Assembly: GCA_937967995.1 (NCBI GenBank)
Contig: CALBTB010000007.1
Coordinates: 62,001-126,000 of the forward strand
Direction: 5' to 3'
DNA length: 64,000 nt
Origin: an uncultured Gammaproteobacteria bacterium
Lineage (GTDB): Bacteria > Pseudomonadota > Gammaproteobacteria > UBA6429 > Thiohalophilaceae
In this document: one piece after another, positions 25,105-34,411 of the stretch
Position numbering within the stretch: position 1 is the stretch's first letter
Layout: every line of letters starts with the position of its first letter
Made by a program: the position numbers and the translations under genes
The notes under the pieces: model-generated
What the model was told of the DNA's origin: nothing
The model's database searches: none
Seen by the model: only the letters and a program-made list of their open reading frames with translations

Positions 25105-26670
25105 TCAATGCCGAAAGTGACGCATGCCGGTAAACACCATCGCCATGCCATGTTCGTTGGCGGCCGCGATGACTTCTTCATCACGCATGGAACCACCGGG
25201 TTGTATCACGGCGGTGATACCTGCCTGTGCCGCCTGATCGATTCCATCACGAAAAGGGAAAAAGGCATCCGATGCCATCACCGCGCCTTTGACTTCCAGG
25301 CCGGCATGCTCGGCCTTGATAGCAGCTATGCGGGCTGAATTGACCCGGCTCATCTGCCCGGCACCAACGCCGATGGTCATATTGTTTTTACCGTAAACAA
25401 TGGCGTTGGACTTCACGAACTTGCTGACCTTCCAGGCAAACAACAGGTCCTGCATTTCCTCATCGCTGGGGGCGCGATCGGTCACTGTTTTTAATTGATC
25501 GTATAACTTCAGATCCGCATCCTGCACCAGCAATCCGCCGTTAACGCGTTTCAGATCCAGGCGTGGTGTGGTGTCTTCCGACCAGCTACCGCATTCCAGT
25601 AAGCGTACATTCTTTTTTTCACTGACCGCGCTGACCGCTGACTGACTGACGGTGGGTGCAATGATGACTTCGACAAACTGTCGATCGACGATCGCTTTGG
25701 CGGTATCACCATCCAGTTCCTGGTTGAAGGCGATGATGCCACCAAACGCCGATTCCGGATCGGTCTGGTAGGCACGGTCATAGGCATCGAGCAGTGAGCT
25801 GCCAGCAGCAACCCCACATGGGTTGGTGTGTTTGACGATGACACAGGTCGGTCCGTCGTTAAATTGTTTGACGCACTCCAGTGCCGCATCGGTATCACCG
25901 ATATTGTTAAAGGACAGTTCCTTGCCCTGTAATTGCCGGGCGGTGGCGATACTCGCCTGGCTTTGTGTGTCTTCTACATAAAAGGCCGCGGCCTGGTGCG
26001 GGTTTTCACCGTAACGCATGGCCTGCGCTTTTCTGTACTGGGTGTTGAATGTGCGCGGGAAGGGATCACGCGTTCCATCGCTGTTAATACCACCGAGATA
26101 ATTGGCAATTGCGCCGTCATATTGAGCGGTGTGTTCAAATACTTTTACCGCCAGGTCATAACGAAGCGCATCATCCGCTGCACCGTTGTTACTGCGCATG
26201 GACGCAAGCACACGCTCGTAGTCACTGGCATTGACGACAACCGTGACATCGCGATGGTTCTTGGCCGCGGAACGCAACATGGTCGGGCCGCCGATATCAA
26301 TATTTTCAATCGCGGTAGCCAGATCACAATCCGGTTTCGCCACGGTTTGAACAAACGGATACAGGTTGACGACAACCAGGTCGATGGGCGCGATGCCGTG
26401 TTCAGACATGACAGCGTCATCCGTGCCACGACGGCCTAATAATCCACCATGAATCTTTGGATGCAATGTCTTGACGCGGCCGTCCATCATTTCCGGGAAA
26501 CCGGTGTGATCGGACACTTCAATGACGGGAATGTCGTTGTCGCTGAGTAATTTTGCGGTGCCGCCGGTGGAAAGTATTTCTATCCTGAATTCGGAATGTA
26601 GCTGTCGGGCGAAATCGACAATACCTGATTTATCCGAAACGCTGATCAGGGCGCGCTGGATCCTGTTCAT
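25105..26670 (-). CDS. purH: Bifunctional AICAR formyltransferase / IMP cyclohydrolase
   Basis: This 521-residue protein performs the last two steps of IMP synthesis (EC 2.1.2.3 and 3.5.4.10). The MGS-like cyclohydrolase domain is N-terminal ('ALISVSDKSGIVDFARQL', 'HPKIHGGLLGRR'). The transformylase follows, with 'CVIVKHTNPCGVA' (Lys-His of the active site) and a closing 'AGITAVIQPGGSMRD'. Length and motifs are complete. A hairpin lies between fis and this gene and may set its expression relative to dusB-fis. Confidence 0.96.
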   Translation of the reverse strand: MNRIQRALISVSDKSGIVDFARQLHSEFRIEILSTGGTAKLLSDNDIPVIEVSDHTGFPEMMDGRVKTLHPKIHGGLLGRRGTDDAVMSEHGIAPIDLVVVNLYPFVQTVAKPDCDLATAIENIDIGGPTMLRSAAKNHRDVTVVVNASDYERVLASMRSNNGAADDALRYDLAVKVFEHTAQYDGAIANYLGGINSDGTRDPFPRTFNTQYRKAQAMRYGENPHQAAAFYVEDTQSQASIATARQLQGKELSFNNIGDTDAALECVKQFNDGPTCVIVKHTNPCGVAAGSSLLDAYDRAYQTDPESAFGGIIAFNQELDGDTAKAIVDRQFVEVIIAPTVSQSAVSAVSEKKNVRLLECGSWSEDTTPRLDLKRVNGGLLVQDADLKLYDQLKTVTDRAPSDEEMQDLLFAWKVSKFVKSNAIVYGKNNMTIGVGAGQMSRVNSARIAAIKAEHAGLEVKGAVMASDAFFPFRDGIDQAAQAGITAVIQPGGSMRDEEVIAAANEHGMAMVFTGMRHFRH

Positions 26671-26717
26671 GATCGAATCCTGTCAAATTGAGTGAAATGC
26701 TGAAGTGAAAATACACA

Positions 26718-26751
26718 GGGGATGAACGTGGCAAACCACAAGTCCATCCCC
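26718..26751 (-). terminator. Hairpin between fis and purH (possible weak terminator or processing site)
   Basis: GGGGATG at 26718-26724 pairs with CATCCCC at 26745-26751, and the inner arms GTGG/CCAC extend the stem around a CAAA loop with a few mismatches. On the minus strand it is followed by TGTGTATTTT, a poor T-tract. It could reduce read-through from the abundant fis transcript into purH-purD. Confidence 0.4.
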
Positions 26752-26770
26752 TTATGCGTTATTTATTTGC

Positions 26771-27061
26771 TTACTGATGCAAGCCGTACATTTTTAGTTT
26801 TTTTCTTAGTGTACCGCGATTGATACCCAAGAGTTCGGCAGCCTTGCTCTGATTGCCGCGTACATAAGCCATTACTGTTTCCAGTAAAGGTGTTTCAACC
26901 TCTTGCTGAAACATTTGGTACAGTTGCCCCGTTGAGTGTCCATCCAATTGCTTAAGATAAGCTTCCATTGTCTGTTTAACGCTATCGCGTAAGGTAGTCT
27001 GGGGACGGTTGGTTTGTTCCTGGTTTTCATCCACAGGTATTGCCACGACCGAATCCGTCAT
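26771..27061 (-). CDS. fis: DNA-binding protein Fis
   Basis: This 96-residue nucleoid protein bends DNA and activates rRNA and other growth-linked promoters in known members. The C-terminal helix-turn-helix ('NQSKAAELLGINRGTLRKKLKMYGL') is intact, and the N-terminal beta-hairpin region used for Hin/Gin recombination is of ordinary length. The start codon overlaps the dusB stop by 4 bases, as in other gammaproteobacteria, so the two genes are translated together. Confidence 0.96.
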   Translation of the reverse strand: MTDSVVAIPVDENQEQTNRPQTTLRDSVKQTMEAYLKQLDGHSTGQLYQMFQQEVETPLLETVMAYVRGNQSKAAELLGINRGTLRKKLKMYGLHQ

Positions 27062-28044
27062 GCTGCTAACTCCTCCCTGGGCTGTAGGTTATTAAAAAAG
27101 TTAAGGGTCATTTCAAGTTGCTCTTGTGCCGTCTCAACACGATTCACTGCCTGTCTAAATGCAGCGCCGTGTGGATGGCCTTTGCTATACCAGCTTATAT
27201 GCTTGCGGGCGATTCGTACGCCAGTGAATTCACCGTAAAAGTCATATAAGTTGTTTAAATGTCCTATCAGGATATCGCGAACTTCGGTATTTGATGGTTC
27301 AGGCAGATGTTCACCTGTTTCCAGAAAATGTTGAATTTCACGAAAGATCCAGGGCCGTCCCTGTGCTGCGCGACCTATCATGACCGCGTCAGCGTCCGTA
27401 TACTCTAACACAAACTTTGCTTTCTCGGGTGTAGTAATATCGCCATTTGCGATGACCGGAATGCTAATTTTTTGCTTGACTTCAGCGATTGTGTCGTACT
27501 CAGCCTCACCCCTGTATTGACAGGCGCGAGTGCGACCATGTATCGCCAGCGCCTGAATACCGGCCTGTTCCGCAATTTTTGCTACCGTCGGTGCATTGCG
27601 ATGTGCTGTATCCCAACCCGTTCGAATTTTCAGTGTGACCGGAATGTCGACTGCCCTGACGACGGCGTTAAGAATTTGATCAACAAGGGGTTCATTTTGC
27701 AATAGTGCCGAACCGGCCATGACATTGCAGACTTTCTTGGCGGGACAGCCCATGTTGATATCAATGAGTTGTGCACCGTTGTCCGCGTTGTGCTTTGCTG
27801 CCTCTGCCATCATCGCCGGATCGGTGCCTGCAATTTGCACCGATTTCGGTTCGGTTTCGCCGTCATGATTGGCGCGGCGTTTGGTCTTCTCGCTGCCCCA
27901 TAGTAATGAGTTCGACGACACCATTTCTGAAACCGCCATACCGGCACCGAGCTGTTTGCACAACTGACGAAACGGGCGATCTGTCACGCCGGCCATTGGG
28001 GCCAGCACGAGTCGATTGTTCAGGGTGTAAGGGCCGATTTGCAT
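27058..28044 (-). CDS. dusB: tRNA-dihydrouridine synthase B
   Basis: The 328-residue FMN enzyme reduces uridine to dihydrouridine at position 17 of tRNAs in E. coli. Visible are 'LAPMAGVTDRPFR', the catalytic cysteine in 'DINMGCPAKKVC', 'RTGWD', 'HGRTR' and the FMN-phosphate segment 'VMIGRAAQGRPWIF'. It is the first gene of the dusB-fis unit, with a candidate promoter at 28094-28122. Confidence 0.95.
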   Translation of the reverse strand: MQIGPYTLNNRLVLAPMAGVTDRPFRQLCKQLGAGMAVSEMVSSNSLLWGSEKTKRRANHDGETEPKSVQIAGTDPAMMAEAAKHNADNGAQLIDINMGCPAKKVCNVMAGSALLQNEPLVDQILNAVVRAVDIPVTLKIRTGWDTAHRNAPTVAKIAEQAGIQALAIHGRTRACQYRGEAEYDTIAEVKQKISIPVIANGDITTPEKAKFVLEYTDADAVMIGRAAQGRPWIFREIQHFLETGEHLPEPSNTEVRDILIGHLNNLYDFYGEFTGVRIARKHISWYSKGHPHGAAFRQAVNRVETAQEQLEMTLNFFNNLQPREELAA

Positions 28045-28093
28045 AAGTACTGGGAACGGTTGGATGTAATATCCTGCTTAAAAACGGTGGATA

Positions 28094-28122
28094 ATCATAC
28101 CTGCTGGGGCTGAGTGTTTAAA
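28094..28122 (-). promoter_or_regulatory. Candidate sigma-70 promoter for dusB-fis
   Basis: On the minus strand TTTAAA (28122-28117) and TATGAT (28099-28094) are spaced by 17 bases, about 50 bases upstream of the dusB start. The -35 matches 4 of 6 consensus bases. Assignment rests on spacing and position only. Confidence 0.4.
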
Positions 28123-28164
28123 GGTCGAATTGCGCCCGATTTTGTGATGTGTACGAAGGAATCC

Positions 28165-29619
28165 TTACAGAAAGCTGAAATCAAAATTGATTGCATCGTC
28201 ACCCGGATCCAGTACCGCCAGCGTGATGTGTACCGGTGTGCCTGGTTCCATAAGCAGGAATTTGCTGTACATCTTGTCCAGGTACTCCTCGGGCCGAAAA
28301 TGGCGCATTGCCACAACATGGCCGCTCAGATCAGATAACCTGATTGCAATAGTCGGATATGGTTGATGGTAGTCTGCCTGATTGATGAATGCGGCGCTGA
28401 TGAGCAGGGCATTTTTCTGTGATGGATGACTGCGAACATCCCGGCTCTGTAATTCAATTTTAGTTACATCCATCGAGCCTGAATAACGACAGGGCAGGCT
28501 CTGGCAGATGTCAGTCAATACCGGTGCCAGCTGTGGTATCTGATTGGCCAGCTCATAGCTGCGGAAGAAGATCAGTTGAAAAAGAAAACCACCAAACAAC
28601 ACCAGGATTAACAGCACCATTGCGATCGACAGGCCGATAGGTCGTTTCGGCGCATCAAATTTTTCAAACGAACTTCGCAGCGCCTTGGGAATATCAAATT
28701 CCGGCGAGGGCAATTCGTTTTCTTCCAGCTCTAATTCGACTGCGGGTTCAGTTTCCCGTGAGCGGGCGCTTTCGCTATCCGGTTTAGTCTTCGATCTGGT
28801 TTCTGGTTTTGATGTTCGCTCTGGTTCCGGTTCAGGTTTGGGTTCGGGAGCAACAGCCGCCGTGTCTTCCTGTTCCGGTGGCATCAATTCAATGTTGTCC
28901 AGTTCGGATTCAAAACTTTCCAGATCAGCCAGATCCGGTTTCATGTCCAGTCGACTGATGTCTGAAGGATCTTTTTCCTCATCAAGGCTGGATGCATACG
29001 ACAGCAGTTCCTCGATGTTATTTGCCAGTTGCTCGTCATTATTAATCTGATTTTCAGCAGACAGGTACAGTTCATTAATGGCTGAACGCTCGGAGGTACT
29101 GGCCGGAAGTTCGGTTGATTCCGTATCCGCGTAAGGATTGGTTTCTTCGGGTTCCTGTATCTCAAGATCTTCGCTCTTTGGCGGGAGTCCGACAAAGGAA
29201 TCGGTGGGATTGATATCACCGGGAATACTGATCTTGCCCATTTCATCAAGGTTATTGTATGGCGAATTTTCCTCAAAAATGGATTCCATGAAGCCTGACT
29301 GGTCGGGCGCATTTGAGCGATCCGGGACGGCAGACAGGTCAATGTGTTCAAACTCATCCTCTTCAAAGGCCGGTGTCTCCGGTACCTGCGGGGCTGGTTT
29401 CGGAACCGGAGGAGGTTCTGGAACTGGTGCAGGTTTTGCCACCGGGCTGGCGGGTTTGGGTTTTTCCGGCGCGCTGTCTTCCGGTACACCATGGGAGAGG
29501 TGTGCGCGCGCATCAAAAATAGACTGGCAACTGCCGCAACGTACCATGCCCTTGGCCGCTTTGAGATGGGCGTCGGCAATTCTAAAAGTGGTCTGGCAAT
29601 GCGGGCATTGGGTATACAT
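28165..29619 (-). CDS. MJ0042 zinc-ribbon / DUF3426 membrane protein
   Basis: This 484-residue protein begins with a zinc ribbon (CPHC near residue 5, CGSC near 28). A long low-complexity acidic and Pro/Glu-rich region (about 50-320) follows, then one membrane segment (about 335-355) and a C-terminal DUF3426 domain of Ig-like type facing the periplasm ('ISAAFINQADYHQPYPTIAIRLSDLSG'). This family is regularly found between prmA and dusB, as here. The function is unknown; the architecture suggests transmembrane signalling. The middle repeats Pro-Glu/Lys-Pro. Confidence 0.88.
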   Translation of the reverse strand: MYTQCPHCQTTFRIADAHLKAAKGMVRCGSCQSIFDARAHLSHGVPEDSAPEKPKPASPVAKPAPVPEPPPVPKPAPQVPETPAFEEDEFEHIDLSAVPDRSNAPDQSGFMESIFEENSPYNNLDEMGKISIPGDINPTDSFVGLPPKSEDLEIQEPEETNPYADTESTELPASTSERSAINELYLSAENQINNDEQLANNIEELLSYASSLDEEKDPSDISRLDMKPDLADLESFESELDNIELMPPEQEDTAAVAPEPKPEPEPERTSKPETRSKTKPDSESARSRETEPAVELELEENELPSPEFDIPKALRSSFEKFDAPKRPIGLSIAMVLLILVLFGGFLFQLIFFRSYELANQIPQLAPVLTDICQSLPCRYSGSMDVTKIELQSRDVRSHPSQKNALLISAAFINQADYHQPYPTIAIRLSDLSGHVVAMRHFRPEEYLDKMYSKFLLMEPGTPVHITLAVLDPGDDAINFDFSFL

Positions 29620-29641
29620 GGTGTTGGCTACGGTCGTTAAT

Positions 29642-30535
29642 TCAGTGTGCGTGGCGCTGGCCGGTTAACAGGACCCATTCCTCTTGCTGTTGGCTGATCT
29701 GCAAGTTAAACCACGGGGCATAGGCATGCATGACGTCGTCGGCTTGCTCTTTCAGGATTCCGGAGAGGGCTATTTTACCACCCGGGCGCAGAATTTCCGA
29801 AAAAGCTTTCGCCAGTATCTGTAACGGGCCGGACAGGATGTTGGCAACCAGCACATCGCAGTCAGGAACGGGTTCATCATGGACACCCATTACTAATATT
29901 ATAGCGTCGACGCCGTTCTGGCGGGCATTGTCGCGTGTGGCCAGTAACGCCTGTGGGTCATTGTCCACCGCATACACCTCGTTGGCACCCAGCTTGGCGG
30001 CTGCAATTGCCAGTATGCCTGAACCACAGCCGTAGTCCGTGACCTGTTTACCGGTCGGTGGATGTGTTGCCAGCCAGGTCAGGCACATGGCTGTCGTGGG
30101 GTGGGTACCGGTGCCAAATGCCAGACCCGGGTCGAGCAGAATGTTCACCGCGTCTGGTCGGGGTGGTGTGTGATGGGATGGCACAATCCACAGGTCCTGG
30201 CCGAATTGCATGGGCGCATAGTGTTCCATCCACTCCCGCACCCAGTCCTTGTCCTCCAGGATTTCCACGCGCAGGTGGTTCACGATATTCCCCAGAGACG
30301 CCTCGATTAACCGGCCGATTTGCTGCATATCCTGGCCTGCTTCATATAAGCCGGTAATCAGCGTGTCACTCCACAGTGGCGTCTGACCGGGCGGCGGTTC
30401 AAATAGCGGTTGATTGGCGGCGTCCTGCCAGGTCACTGACAGGGCACCCAGCGAGGTTAACAGTGTTGAAATGGCATCGACGTGTTGCCGGGTGGTCTGA
30501 ATTTTGAGCTGAAGCCAGGGCATAATGCTGGCCAA
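29642..30535 (-). CDS. prmA: Ribosomal protein L11 methyltransferase
   Basis: The 297-residue enzyme trimethylates ribosomal protein L11. It has the N-terminal L11-binding domain and a Rossmann methyltransferase domain with motif I 'TDYGCGSGILAIAAAKLGA', 'VYAVDNDPQAL' and motif IV 'VLVANILSGPL'. The length is normal. It lies in the typical cluster with accBC and dusB, but two plus-strand genes separate it from accC here. Confidence 0.95.
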   Translation of the reverse strand: MASIMPWLQLKIQTTRQHVDAISTLLTSLGALSVTWQDAANQPLFEPPPGQTPLWSDTLITGLYEAGQDMQQIGRLIEASLGNIVNHLRVEILEDKDWVREWMEHYAPMQFGQDLWIVPSHHTPPRPDAVNILLDPGLAFGTGTHPTTAMCLTWLATHPPTGKQVTDYGCGSGILAIAAAKLGANEVYAVDNDPQALLATRDNARQNGVDAIILVMGVHDEPVPDCDVLVANILSGPLQILAKAFSEILRPGGKIALSGILKEQADDVMHAYAPWFNLQISQQQEEWVLLTGQRHAH

Positions 30536-30693
30536 TCTTACACGTTTACACGTGCCAGGAATATCTTTGCGCGAAACGGTCTATGTGAATATTTCACAAT
30601 GTGATTCGGTATTTCCTCACTGGTTGTGCAGCGCGATTCTCCTACCCTTGATCACAAGTCAACATAATTCAGGACGGTATGAAGGGGGAAATC

Positions 30694-31179
30694 ATGTCTG
30701 TCGCTACGTATTTTGATGTACAGTCCAGCACTTATCAGGCTGGTGCCGGTGAAGCTGCCGCCAGTCTGGTCAGCGCACCAGCCGAAAAGCGAACCCGGGA
30801 CGAAAAACAGCGTGTCATCGTGGCGCTGGACTCCGTGATGTACACGGGGCGTGTTCCCATTTCAACCTGGTTGTTTGCGATTGAAATCGGACACAAGCTG
30901 TGGATATCCAATCGCACCACCATGTACTTTGGAAAACAGGTAAACATCCGCCGGCCAATTTACAGTGACATGTTGCATATCGACAGTCACCGAATCGAGC
31001 TGGATATGGGCATCTCGGCCTATAACAGCTACGGTGATTTACTCAAGACGCGACAGTCTCTGCGGTTTTACGAATCACGCGACAATATGAAACCCGGTAA
31101 CCTGATCCAGATGGAGCAGGACTGGATGCACCTGATGTTCAAGTTTCGAATCAATATTCAGCCAGCACTTCAGACATGA
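30694..31179 (+). CDS. Uncharacterised protein
   Basis: I do not recognise this 161-residue protein. ATG 30694 has a strong AAGGGGGAA site and is preferred to ATG 30679. The N-terminus is Ala/Ser-rich and possibly disordered to about residue 40. The rest alternates short strands and has a basic, aromatic C-terminal half ('QMEQDWMHLMFKFRINIQ'). No signal peptide or membrane segment is present. It is one of two plus-strand genes between prmA and accC, in a place where relatives usually have none. Confidence 0.7.
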   Translation: MSVATYFDVQSSTYQAGAGEAAASLVSAPAEKRTRDEKQRVIVALDSVMYTGRVPISTWLFAIEIGHKLWISNRTTMYFGKQVNIRRPIYSDMLHIDSHRIELDMGISAYNSYGDLLKTRQSLRFYESRDNMKPGNLIQMEQDWMHLMFKFRINIQPALQT

Positions 31180-31191
31180 TGAGGTGACAGA

Positions 31192-31545
31192 ATGACTAAT
31201 CGGGTATTTAAAGGTGTGGTGATCACCCAGGTATGTTTAATCGCGTTTCTGTTGTTGTTTATTTTAAATGCAGAAATAGTACTCGAATTACTTCGCACAA
31301 ATGATACTGACAACCTGTCCGCACAACAGCAGGACAGGCAATCAGCTGGCTTTGTCCATGAGTCGTTTTTCGAGGTAATGGATGTCCGTGCCGCCGGCCT
31401 GGAAGCCGGGGTCGCGCATCAGCTCTTCATGCAACGCGATATTGGTTTTGATGCCTTCGATGACGATCTCGGACAGGGCAATGCGCATACGGGCCATCGC
31501 CGCCTGACGGGAATCACCGTAAGTGATGATTTTGCCGATCATTGA
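31192..31545 (+). CDS. Possible small membrane protein, 3' end running into accC antisense
   Basis: The first ~30 residues form a clear membrane anchor ('VVITQVCLIAFLLLFIL'), and a good GAGGTG site lies before ATG 31192, 12 bases after the previous gene. From 31342 on, the frame runs antisense to the 3' end of accC for about 200 bases, and that part looks like an accC shadow. Either the real protein is about 50 residues plus an accidental extension, or a stop has been lost. Function unknown. Confidence 0.4.
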   Translation: MTNRVFKGVVITQVCLIAFLLLFILNAEIVLELLRTNDTDNLSAQQQDRQSAGFVHESFFEVMDVRAAGLEAGVAHQLFMQRDIGFDAFDDDLGQGNAHTGHRRLTGITVSDDFADH

Positions 31546-32691
31546 ATCGTAATAGGGCGGTACCATGTAACCGTCATAGATGTGCGAGTCGACACGTATG
31601 CCGGGACCACCGGGCGTATGATAAGCCGTAATGGTGCCGGGTGACGGCATGAAGGTGACCGGGTCTTCCGCATTAATACGACATTCAATAGCGTGGCCGC
31701 GCATCGTGACATCACTTTGCTGAACACTGAGCGCTTCTCCGGAAGCAATGCGAATCTGTTCCTTCACGATGTCGACACCGGTTACCAGTTCCGTGACCGG
31801 GTGTTCCACCTGAATGCGGGTGTTCATTTCAATGAAATAAAATTCCCCGTCCTGATACAGAAATTCAAACGTGCCGGCACCGCGGTAACCGATATCGATG
31901 CAGGCCTGCGCACAACGATCACCAATACGCGTACGCATTTCTTTGGTGATACCCGGCGCGGGTGCTTCTTCGATGACTTTCTGGTGGCGGCGTTGCATGG
32001 AACAGTCACGTTCACCCAGGTGCACGGCCTTGCCATGTTCATCGGCAAGGATCTGGAATTCGATATGGCGCGGTTTACCGAGGAATTTTTCCATGTAAAC
32101 CACATCATTATTAAACGCTGCACCGGCTTCCGCTTTGGTCATTGAGATGGCATTAAGCAAAGTCGCTTCGGAATGCACCACGCGCATACCTCGGCCACCA
32201 CCACCACCGGCGGCTTTGATAATGATGGGGTAACCAATCTCTTGGGCGATACGCAGGTTTTCATCCTCATCATCACCCAGCGGACCATCTGATCCGGGAA
32301 CACAGGGGACACCGGCTTTTTTCATGGCGGCAATGGCACAAACCTTGTCGCCCATCAAACGAATCGTTTCCGGTCGCGGCCCGATAAAAATGAATCCGCA
32401 CTCTTCGACGCGTTCAGCAAAGTCGGCGTTCTCGGATAAGAAGCCATAGCCGGGATGGATCGCAACGGTGTCGGTCACTTCCGCGGCGCTGATCACAGCC
32501 GGAATGTTCAGGTAACTTTCTGCCGATGGTGCCGGGCCGATACACACGGACTCATCCGCCAGTCGAACATGTTTCTGATCGCGATCCGCTTCGGAATGGA
32601 CGGCCACGGTACTGATGCCCAGTTCACGACAGGCGCGCAGAATACGCAGGGCAATTTCGCCACGATTAGCAATAAGAATCTTTTCAATCAT
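31342..32691 (-). CDS. accC: Biotin carboxylase subunit of acetyl-CoA carboxylase
   Basis: The 449-residue ATP-grasp enzyme carboxylates the biotin on AccB (EC 6.3.4.14), the first half-reaction of fatty acid synthesis. It shows the N-terminal 'KILIANRGEIALRILRA', the Gly-rich ATP loop 'AAGGGGGRGMRVV', 'RDCSMQRRHQKVIEEAPAP' and 'EMNTRIQVEHPVTE'. Full length. It follows accB by 21 bases. Confidence 0.97.
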   Translation of the reverse strand: MIEKILIANRGEIALRILRACRELGISTVAVHSEADRDQKHVRLADESVCIGPAPSAESYLNIPAVISAAEVTDTVAIHPGYGFLSENADFAERVEECGFIFIGPRPETIRLMGDKVCAIAAMKKAGVPCVPGSDGPLGDDEDENLRIAQEIGYPIIIKAAGGGGGRGMRVVHSEATLLNAISMTKAEAGAAFNNDVVYMEKFLGKPRHIEFQILADEHGKAVHLGERDCSMQRRHQKVIEEAPAPGITKEMRTRIGDRCAQACIDIGYRGAGTFEFLYQDGEFYFIEMNTRIQVEHPVTELVTGVDIVKEQIRIASGEALSVQQSDVTMRGHAIECRINAEDPVTFMPSPGTITAYHTPGGPGIRVDSHIYDGYMVPPYYDSMIGKIITYGDSRQAAMARMRIALSEIVIEGIKTNIALHEELMRDPGFQAGGTDIHYLEKRLMDKAS

Positions 32692-32712
32692 AACCTGAGG
32701 TACTGCTTAGTT

Positions 32713-33171
32713 TTATTCAATGACAAACAGCGGCTGGTTGTATTCAACCGGCTGACCGTTTTCCACCAGGATGGCTTTGACCACACCGGACTTGTCGGCT
32801 TCGATCTGGTTTAACAGTTTCATGGCTTCGATGATACACAGTGTGTCACCGACCTTGACCGGCTGGCCTTCTTCAACAAAAGGTTTGGCGCCGGGACTCG
32901 GTGCACGATAGAACGTGCCGACCATGGGTGCACGTACCACATGACCACTGAGCTCCTGCTCGGCTGATTCCGCTGCCGGTGTTTCAGCGGCCGGAGCCGG
33001 TGCAGCCGGTGCGGCAGCCACCGGTGCCATGAGTTGCTGCGGGGCTTGCATGACAGGGGTCTGGCTGGCGCGACTAATGCGCACCGATTCTTCGCCTTCC
33101 TTGATTTCAATTTCGGCGACACCGGACTCTTCCAGCAGCTCGATTAACTTTTTGACTTTGCGAATATCCAT
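32713..33171 (-). CDS. accB: Biotin carboxyl carrier protein
   Basis: This 152-residue protein has an N-terminal helical domain, an Ala/Pro-rich hinge (about residues 38-75) and a C-terminal biotinyl domain with the modified Lys in 'EAMKLLNQIEADKSG'. Most AccB proteins read AMKMMN; here it is AMKLLN, a mild variation. The thumb loop before the biotin site is of AccB type. It is cotranscribed with accC and aroQ. Confidence 0.96.
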   Translation of the reverse strand: MDIRKVKKLIELLEESGVAEIEIKEGEESVRISRASQTPVMQAPQQLMAPVAAAPAAPAPAAETPAAESAEQELSGHVVRAPMVGTFYRAPSPGAKPFVEEGQPVKVGDTLCIIEAMKLLNQIEADKSGVVKAILVENGQPVEYNQPLFVIE

Positions 33172-33189
33172 GATTGGTTCTCTTGCGAT

Positions 33190-33630
33190 TTAAGTTGTCA
33201 GTTTGTCGATTGCCGCCTGCAGCGCCAGTTGATAGCCCAGCGGGCCAAGGCCACTGATGACGCCATCGGCAAGGTCAGAAAAATAGGATTGCTGGCGAAA
33301 TGCTTCGCGGCCGTGAATATTGGACAGGTGTACCTCGATGAATGGGATTTTTACCGCCGCCATGGCATCACGCAGTGCCACGCTGGTATGGGTAAAGGCC
33401 GCCGGGTTGATAATAATGTAATCGGTGCCGCTGCGGCTGGCCTCCTGAATCGCATCGACCAGATCGTGCTCGGCATTACTTTGTATGCTCTTGAGCGTAT
33501 GGCCGGTTTTACTGGCCATGGCCGCCAGCTGGTCATCGATTTCCAGCAGCGTGGTCGAACCGTAGTGTTCCGGTTCGCGCGTCCCAAGCAGGTTCAGATT
33601 CGGTCCGTGTATTACGAGGATGCTGGCCAT
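33190..33630 (-). CDS. aroQ: Type II 3-dehydroquinate dehydratase
   Basis: The 146-residue enzyme catalyses step three of the shikimate pathway (EC 4.2.1.10) as a dodecamer. Motifs are 'HGPNLNLLGTREPEHYGSTTL' with the active-site Arg and Tyr, 'INPAAFTHTSVALRDA' with the catalytic His, and 'EVHLSNIHGREAFR'. It starts the aroQ-accB-accC unit, an order common in gammaproteobacteria. Confidence 0.96.
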   Translation of the reverse strand: MASILVIHGPNLNLLGTREPEHYGSTTLLEIDDQLAAMASKTGHTLKSIQSNAEHDLVDAIQEASRSGTDYIIINPAAFTHTSVALRDAMAAVKIPFIEVHLSNIHGREAFRQQSYFSDLADGVISGLGPLGYQLALQAAIDKLTT

Positions 33631-33838
33631 AATAGTTTTAATTCTGGATTGATCACGTTCGCGACAATTCGCGACAAGTTAGCGCTATTTTTAACGCATT
33701 TTTTTAAGTAAGAAAGTACAGATTCTGGACGATTTATTCAGATTTGTCCAGTTAGCGGCATGATCGACTCAAATCAACGCTAATTTACCGCATATTTGCG
33801 AAATTTTTGAGCAGTATTGAGTCAGGATGTGAGAATTA

Positions 33839-34411
33839 TCACAAATAAGGCTTAATCAGGGCCTCGGCCTCTTCGTAGCTGACTTCATGACGGAAGGTTT
33901 TCTGAATTATGCCCTTTTTGTCGACGATGACACTGTATGGCAGGACGCCCAGTTCGTTGCCGTAGTCCTGGGTGAGCTCAATACCCTCGGTTTCGCCCAC
34001 CAGGATAGGGTAGTTAATACCCATCGGGTCGACAAAGTCCACGGCGGCCTGCTGGGTGTCCAGGGCGATACCGACAATGGCCAGTCCTTTGTCACGGTAG
34101 TCTTCCTGTAGCTTGATAAACGCCGGAATTTCGCGGCGGCAGGGTGGGCACCAGGTGGCCCAGAAGTTGACCAGCACAACTTTGCCGTCCCATTCTGACA
34201 TGCTGCGACGCTGATCTTCGGTATCCACCATACTGAAGTCGGGTCGTCGCTGGCCAATGATGGTTTTGGCGGTGATGCCGCTGGTCGATGGGGGCGCGGT
34301 CTGATTTTGATTGACGTAATACTTGTAACTGAAGATACCGGCCAGCACCATGACCGCACCGAGTATCAGCATAGCCGTCTGCGACTTGCCGGCCATTTTG
34401 TAAAACAACAT
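33839..34411 (-). CDS. TlpA/ResA-type membrane-anchored thioredoxin
   Basis: This 190-residue protein has one N-terminal membrane anchor (about 12-32) and a periplasmic thioredoxin fold with the active site W-C-P-P-C ('NFWATWCPPCRREIPAF') and the cis-Pro region 'GVLPYSVIVD'. Such proteins reduce disulfides in apocytochrome c or other exported proteins and receive electrons from DsbD. The gene begins directly at the dsbD stop, which supports DsbD as its reductant. Confidence 0.92.
   Translation of the reverse strand: MLFYKMAGKSQTAMLILGAVMVLAGIFSYKYYVNQNQTAPPSTSGITAKTIIGQRRPDFSMVDTEDQRRSMSEWDGKVVLVNFWATWCPPCRREIPAFIKLQEDYRDKGLAIVGIALDTQQAAVDFVDPMGINYPILVGETEGIELTQDYGNELGVLPYSVIVDKKGIIQKTFRHEVSYEEAEALIKPYL

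Noticed and set aside
28685..29050. Serine-rich frame antisense to the DUF3426 gene
   Set aside because: It is the mirror of the Glu/Pro-rich low-complexity region and has no ribosome site or family resemblance.
31342..31545. C-terminal two thirds of the small membrane-protein frame as a real domain
   Set aside because: This part is antisense to conserved accC codons and shows no independent pattern; only the first ~50 residues look genuine.
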